Source: RGUW01 sp049421025
Lineage (GTDB): Bacteria > Cyanobacteriota > Cyanobacteriia > PCC-6307 > Cyanobiaceae
Direction: 5' to 3'
NCBI GenBank assembly: GCA_049421025.1
Contig: JBMSMG010000007.1
Coordinates: 1-43,115, forward strand
Length of the DNA: 43,115 nucleotides
This document shows, piece after piece, positions 39,264 to 43,115 of this stretch. The notes beneath the pieces were generated by a model that saw only the letters and a list, made by a program, of their open reading frames with translations, ran no database searches and was not told where the DNA came from. Position 1 is the stretch's first letter. Every line of letters begins with the position of its first letter. The translations under genes and the position numbers were made by a program.

Positions 39264-40052
39264 GTGATTCGCTCTGACGCCCCCGTGTTGCTTGAAATCC
39301 GTGGCCTGAAGGCTTCGGTTGAGGATCAGCCGATTCTTCATGGTGTGGATCTGACGATTCGCGCTGGTGAAATCCACGCCGTCATGGGCCGCAACGGCAG
39401 CGGTAAGAGCACCCTCTCCAAGGTGCTTGCAGGCCATCCTGCCTACACCGTGACCGACGGCGCCGTGCTGTATCGCGGCGCCAACCTGCTTGAGCTTGAG
39501 CCCGAGCAGCGCGCCCGTATCGGTCTGTTCCTCGGTTTTCAGTACCCAGTCGAGATTCCTGGGGTCAGCAACCTGGAGTTCCTGCGCGTGGCCACCAACG
39601 CCCGGCGCGCCGAACAGGGCCACGACGAACTCGACACCTTTGCTTTTGAAGACCTGGTGCGTGAGCGCCTGGCTGTTGTGCAGATGGATCCGGCTTTTCT
39701 GGAGCGCTCGGTCAACGAAGGCTTCAGTGGAGGTGAAAAAAAGCGCAACGAAATCCTGCAGATGGCGCTGCTGGAGCCGCTGGTGGCGATCCTCGATGAG
39801 ACCGATTCAGGGCTTGACATCGATGCGTTGCGCATCGTGGCTGGCGGCGTCAATCAACTGGCCAGTCCTGAGAACGCCACGCTGCTGATCACGCATTACC
39901 AGCGTTTGCTGGATCTGATCACGCCTGATCACGTGCATGTGATGGCGGCGGGTCGCATTTTGCGCAGCGGTGGTCCTGAGTTGGCTCTGGAGCTCGAGCG
40001 CACCGGTTATGAGTGGGTCGATCAGGAGCTGGCTCTGGCGGGGGTGTCCTGA
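39264..40052 (+). CDS. sufC: Fe-S cluster assembly ATPase SufC
   Basis: 262 residues from a GTG at 39264. One ABC domain: Walker A GRNGSGKST (42-50), Q-loop in LFLGFQYPVEIPGV, signature FSGGEKKRNEILQ, Walker B LVAILDETDSGLDID and the switch His in LLITHYQRLLD. SufC hydrolyses ATP to drive conformational change of the SufBCD scaffold. A GTG at 39285 is a weaker alternative start. Its stop overlaps the sufD ATG by one base (TGATG). Confidence 0.98.
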   Translation: MIRSDAPVLLEIRGLKASVEDQPILHGVDLTIRAGEIHAVMGRNGSGKSTLSKVLAGHPAYTVTDGAVLYRGANLLELEPEQRARIGLFLGFQYPVEIPGVSNLEFLRVATNARRAEQGHDELDTFAFEDLVRERLAVVQMDPAFLERSVNEGFSGGEKKRNEILQMALLEPLVAILDETDSGLDIDALRIVAGGVNQLASPENATLLITHYQRLLDLITPDHVHVMAAGRILRSGGPELALELERTGYEWVDQELALAGVS

Positions 40053-41188
40053 TGGTGGCGTCCCCATTGGCTCGCACCACCCAGGCCAGCCCCACTGCTG
40101 CGGCCTGGCAAGCCCTGGTGGGTGCACCTCTGCCCAGTCGCCGTCAGGAGGAATGGCGCTTCAGTGATCCGGCGGGCTTCAGCCAACTGGAGCCGCGGCT
40201 GTGGAGTGGCTCTGAACCATGGGTCGACCAAGCGCTGCCGGCTGGAGTCGAGCGGCTTGATCCTGCCGCTGCCCAGCCGCAGCTGGCAGCAGTCCTGGAG
40301 CAGACCCACTGCCACGAGCATTGGCCGGTGCGTCTCAACGCAGCCGCTCAGGTGGCGCTGTTGCCACTGCAGGTTTCGGCTGGAGTCTCTGAGCTGGTGC
40401 TCGATCTCGATGCCGCTGGCCGCGGCGAGGTGCTTGCCGTGCGGCTGCTGCTGCTGCTCGAGCCTGGTGCGCAGCTTGATCTGACGCTGCGACTGCGCGC
40501 CACAGGTCGCTCGTTGAGCAGTGTGGTCATCGCGGCTGTGTTGCAGGCGGGCTCGCGGTTGAACCTGGCCGCTGTTGCGGCCGGGCACCTTGATGCCTCA
40601 GTGCTGGCGCATCTTGCTGCGGTCCAGGACCCCACCAGCACCCTGCAGTTCACCACCGCCGCTGCCGGCTGGGGCTTCAGCCGCCTGGAGCCGCGCGTCG
40701 TGCAGCGTGATGGTGGTGCGCAGACCCGTTTGCGGGCCTTGCAGTGGGTGCATGACGATCAAGTGGCCGATACCCACTCGCTGGTGCGCTTTGAGGGTCC
40801 TGATGGCAGCCTCGATCAGGTGCACAAAACCGTGGCCGATGGCAACGGCCGCAGCGTGTTCAATGGCGCCGTGCAGGTGCCGCGCGCAGCCCAGCGCACC
40901 GATGCAGCTCAGCTGAGCCGCAGCCTGTTGCTCAGTGATCGGGCCCGCATCGACACCAAGCCTGAGCTCGAAATCGTCGCCGACGATGTCAAGTGCGCCC
41001 ACGGTGCCACCGTCAGCCAGCTGCAGAGCGAGGAGCTCTTTTATTTGCGCAGCCGCGGCATCGCTGAGGACCAGGCCGCCCGCTTGCTGCTGGCTGGTTA
41101 CTGCGATGAGGTGCTGGCCGAATTGCCTGCCGCCGCTGCTGGCTGGCAGCCCCTGCTTGAGCAACTTCGCAGGGGAGCAAGCTCATGA
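40052..41188 (+). CDS. sufD: Fe-S cluster assembly protein SufD
   Basis: 378 residues from the ATG at 40052, one base overlapping the sufC stop. The SufD N-terminal helical part includes LPSRRQEEWRFSD. The beta-helix core ends in the SufB/D signature: VFNGAVQVPRAAQRTDAAQLSRSLLLSDRARIDTKPELEIVADDVKCAHGATVSQLQSEELFYLRSRGI, with the conserved His in CAHGATV. It pairs with SufB. Its stop overlaps the sufS ATG by 4 bp. Confidence 0.97.
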   Translation: MVASPLARTTQASPTAAAWQALVGAPLPSRRQEEWRFSDPAGFSQLEPRLWSGSEPWVDQALPAGVERLDPAAAQPQLAAVLEQTHCHEHWPVRLNAAAQVALLPLQVSAGVSELVLDLDAAGRGEVLAVRLLLLLEPGAQLDLTLRLRATGRSLSSVVIAAVLQAGSRLNLAAVAAGHLDASVLAHLAAVQDPTSTLQFTTAAAGWGFSRLEPRVVQRDGGAQTRLRALQWVHDDQVADTHSLVRFEGPDGSLDQVHKTVADGNGRSVFNGAVQVPRAAQRTDAAQLSRSLLLSDRARIDTKPELEIVADDVKCAHGATVSQLQSEELFYLRSRGIAEDQAARLLLAGYCDEVLAELPAAAAGWQPLLEQLRRGASS

Positions 41189-42519
41189 CGGCCGTCCCGG
41201 CGAGCCCGCCCCAGTCGCTCGAGTCTGCAGCGCTTCAGACTGCAGGCATGGCTGCTGCACAGGCTCCATTGGGCGGTGAGAACCTGGCGGCCCTGACACG
41301 GCCAGATTTTCCGCTGCTGGCGCAGACGGCGTGTCTGGGGCAGCCGCTGATCTACCTGGATCACGCTGCCACCAGCCAAAAGCCCCTCCAGGTGCTCGAT
41401 GCCCTGCGCCATTACTACGACCACGACAACGCCAATGTGCACCGCGGCGCCCACCAGCTGAGCGCCCGCGCCACCGAAGGCTTTGAGGCCGCCCGCGAGA
41501 AGACGGCGCGGTTTGTGGGATCAAGCAATCCACGTGAGATCGTCTTCACCCGTAATGCCAGCGAGGCCATCAACCTGGTGGCCCGCAGCTGGGGTGAGGC
41601 GTTTCTGCGCCCCGGTGACGAGGTGCTGCTTACGGTCATGGAGCACCACAGCAACCTGGTGCCCTGGCAGTTGCTGGCGGCCCGCACTGGCTGCGTGCTG
41701 CGCCACGTGGGGCTTACCGAAACCGGTGAGCTGGATCTGGCCGATCTGCGCAGCAAGCTCAATGAGCGCACGCGGCTGGTGAGCCTGGTGCAGGTCAGCA
41801 ACACCCTGGGCTGCCTCAACCCGATTGCCGAGGTCACCGCATTGGCCCACAGCGCCGGTGCCTTGGTGCTGGTGGATGGTTGCCAGAGCCTGCCCCACCT
41901 GCCGGTCGATGTGCAGCAGTTGGGCTGCGATTTTTTGGTGGGCAGCTCCCACAAGCTGTGCGGTCCCACCGGCATGGGCTTGTTGTGGGCGCGTGAATCA
42001 CTGCTTGAGGCGATGCCTCCGTTTTTAGGCGGCGGCGAAATGATCCAAGACGTGTTTCTCGAGCACAGCAGCTGGGCCGATCTGCCCCACAAGTTTGAAG
42101 CCGGCACCCCGGCGATCGGTGAGGCGATCGGCATGGGCGCGGCGCTCGATTACCTGCAAGGCATTGGCCTGGATCGCATCCATGCCTGGGAGCAGCAGCT
42201 CACCCGCCAGCTGTTTGCGCGCCTGCAGGCGATCGAAGGGCTGCGCATCCTCGGGCCTACCCCCGAGCAGCAGAGCGACCGCGGCGCCCTGGCGGCTTTT
42301 GATGTTGAAGGCCTACACGCCAATGACATTGCCGCGCTGCTGGATTCAGCCGGTATCTGCATTCGCAGCGGTCATCACTGCACCCAGCCCTTGCACCGCC
42401 ACTACGGCCTGAGCGGCAGTGCCCGCGCCAGCCTCAGCTTCACGACCACGCCCGAGGAGATCGATCGCTTTGCCGACGAGCTCGAGGGCACGATCGCCTT
42501 TTTGCGCGAGCACAGCTAG
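41185..42519 (+). CDS. sufS: Cysteine desulfurase SufS
   Basis: 444 residues. Class V aminotransferase fold with YLDHAATSQKP (substrate site), NVHRGAHQLSARATEGFE, TVMEHHSNLVPWQ, the PLP lysine in GSSHKLCGPTG (Lys257) and the active cysteine in IRSGHHCTQPLH (Cys399). It takes sulfur from cysteine and supplies it to the SufBCD scaffold. About 38 N-terminal residues are an unordered Ala/Ser-rich extension; later starts are possible. No sufE gene is in the window. It ends in a CTAG shared with the convergent hypothetical gene. Confidence 0.97.
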   Translation: MTAVPASPPQSLESAALQTAGMAAAQAPLGGENLAALTRPDFPLLAQTACLGQPLIYLDHAATSQKPLQVLDALRHYYDHDNANVHRGAHQLSARATEGFEAAREKTARFVGSSNPREIVFTRNASEAINLVARSWGEAFLRPGDEVLLTVMEHHSNLVPWQLLAARTGCVLRHVGLTETGELDLADLRSKLNERTRLVSLVQVSNTLGCLNPIAEVTALAHSAGALVLVDGCQSLPHLPVDVQQLGCDFLVGSSHKLCGPTGMGLLWARESLLEAMPPFLGGGEMIQDVFLEHSSWADLPHKFEAGTPAIGEAIGMGAALDYLQGIGLDRIHAWEQQLTRQLFARLQAIEGLRILGPTPEQQSDRGALAAFDVEGLHANDIAALLDSAGICIRSGHHCTQPLHRHYGLSGSARASLSFTTTPEEIDRFADELEGTIAFLREHS

Positions 42520-43115
42520 GGGGTGCCCCCGGCCTCCAGCCTGGTGCTGATGCCCGCGGCGAGCTCCTGGATGCCCTGTTGTTCGGCCGGGCTGATGGAG
42601 CTGGCTCCGGCTCGGCTGAGTCGGGTCACCACGATCGTCTGGTGCTGCTGTCTGAACACGGCGTAGAGCACAGCGGCGTCACTTGGGTCGTTGTCGCGCT
42701 GCTCGTTCAACACCCAGGGGGCAGGACGGCTGCCCTGGCTCAAGGTGCTGGCCAGACCCTGGTCTGAGCGCACCGTTCCGGTGCAGCGTTTGATCGCCTG
42801 TTGCAGCGCCATCCAGGCGCTTGAGGCTGCAGCAGTGCTGGCAAAGCGATACAGCGATGCTGAAAGCACCTGCTGTCCACCGTCTTTGGCCAAGGGCACG
42901 AGCGGCAGCACCAGCTCGGTGCGGGTCCTGGGGCCGGGGATGCTCACCTGCAAGCCCCCGCGACCGGTGGAGCAGAGCTGCAATCCCCAGGGTTGGGTTG
43001 GCACAGCGTTGATCACGCGGGTGTTCTGGCCAGCAGCGGCAGCCGGTAGGGATTGGGGCAGGTGCTCTGGCGTCAGCAGCATCTGCAGCTGTTGCGGGGG
43101 TGGCGTTGCCGCGAG
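42516..43115 (-). CDS. Hypothetical protein, 5' end outside the window
   Basis: The frame is open to the right edge (43115), so the N-terminus is missing; an internal ATG at 43082 would give 188 residues. The visible part has an extracellular look: VPTQPWGLQLCSTGRGGLQVSIPGPRTRTELVLPLVPL, MALQQAIKRCTGTVRSDQGLAS with a likely disulfide pair, QTIVVTRLSRAG, and a helical end QQGIQELAAGISTRLEAGG. I do not recognise a family. Confidence 0.6.
   Translation of the reverse strand, partial: LAATPPPQQLQMLLTPEHLPQSLPAAAAGQNTRVINAVPTQPWGLQLCSTGRGGLQVSIPGPRTRTELVLPLVPLAKDGGQQVLSASLYRFASTAAASSAWMALQQAIKRCTGTVRSDQGLASTLSQGSRPAPWVLNEQRDNDPSDAAVLYAVFRQQHQTIVVTRLSRAGASSISPAEQQGIQELAAGISTRLEAGGTP

Noticed and set aside
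42519..42530. GGGGG-TG-CCCCC at the end of sufS
   Set aside because: The loop is too short for the full stem and no T-tract follows, so it is not called a terminator.
1..43115. CRISPR arrays, tRNA/rRNA genes, transposases, integrases, phage genes
   Set aside because: Looked for on both strands and not seen. No direct-repeat/spacer pattern, no transposase or integrase motif, and no cloverleaf candidate in the gaps.

Overview
The window is a gene-dense, GC-rich stretch of a cyanobacterial chromosome. Phycobilisome genes (a CpcG-type rod-core linker and a CpcS/CpeS-type bilin lyase), the catalytic chain of ferredoxin:thioredoxin reductase, a SufR-controlled suf operon and several cyanobacterial domain families (DUF2973, DUF2834, DUF4912) all point there. 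The GC-rich coding, short intergenic gaps and gene style fit an alpha-cyanobacterial Synechococcus/Cyanobium-type picocyanobacterium. That last step is inference; no rRNA or other marker is present. I saw no tRNA, rRNA, insertion sequence, prophage or CRISPR array.

Layout. 1-1.6 kb: a strong terminator, a YihY-family membrane protein and a small zinc-ribbon membrane protein. 1.6-3.7 kb (minus): a small membrane protein, xseA, xseB and a DUF2834 protein. 3.8-8.0 kb: a HAD-IIB sugar-phosphate phosphatase (plus), convergent with a minus-strand run of a 37-aa membrane ORF, DUF2973, a conserved hypothetical and the helicase hrpB. 8.0-12.1 kb: an HtrA-type protease, a 57-aa four-cysteine protein, an ABC-F ATPase, a Nif11-like small protein and a hypothetical. 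12.2-17 kb: a ribbon-helix-helix protein facing a minus-strand block (NDH-2 type oxidoreductase, HAD hydrolase, 1-Cys peroxiredoxin, TrkA-type K+ channel regulator, anmK). 17-22.5 kb: cysH-coaX, a Bcp/PrxQ peroxiredoxin, a phosphopantetheinyl transferase coupled to a DUF1400-like exported protein, and a RarA fusion protein.

22.5-28.2 kb: an RND efflux cassette with two consecutive membrane-fusion lipoproteins and one HAE1-type pump, without an outer-membrane factor. 28.2-33.5 kb (minus): phosphoglucomutase, two hypotheticals, a lipoprotein of the phospholipase D superfamily, a small membrane protein and a DUF4912 protein. 33.6-35.2 kb: terminator, cpcG, cpcS-like lyase. 35.2-36.5 kb: an EamA transporter and a hypothetical.

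36.5-42.5 kb is the most coherent system: the [Fe-S] repressor SufR diverges from ftrC-sufB-sufC-sufD-sufS. SufR carries the C-x12-C-x13-C-x14-C pattern, and the 203-bp divergent gap contains a perfect CGAAAC-N6-GTTTCG palindrome, a good candidate operator. A truncated hypothetical gene runs off the right edge.

Most of the window is ordinary core genome. The parts most worth a second look are the short genes that ordinary length cut-offs miss (7818-7931, 9181-9354, 3568-3744), a Fur-box-like site before the four-cysteine protein, the Nif11-like protein ending in Gly-Gly-Leu, the twin fusion proteins and hydrophobic insertion of the RND cassette, and the RarA fusion. I did not find convincing evidence of an entirely new multi-gene system.
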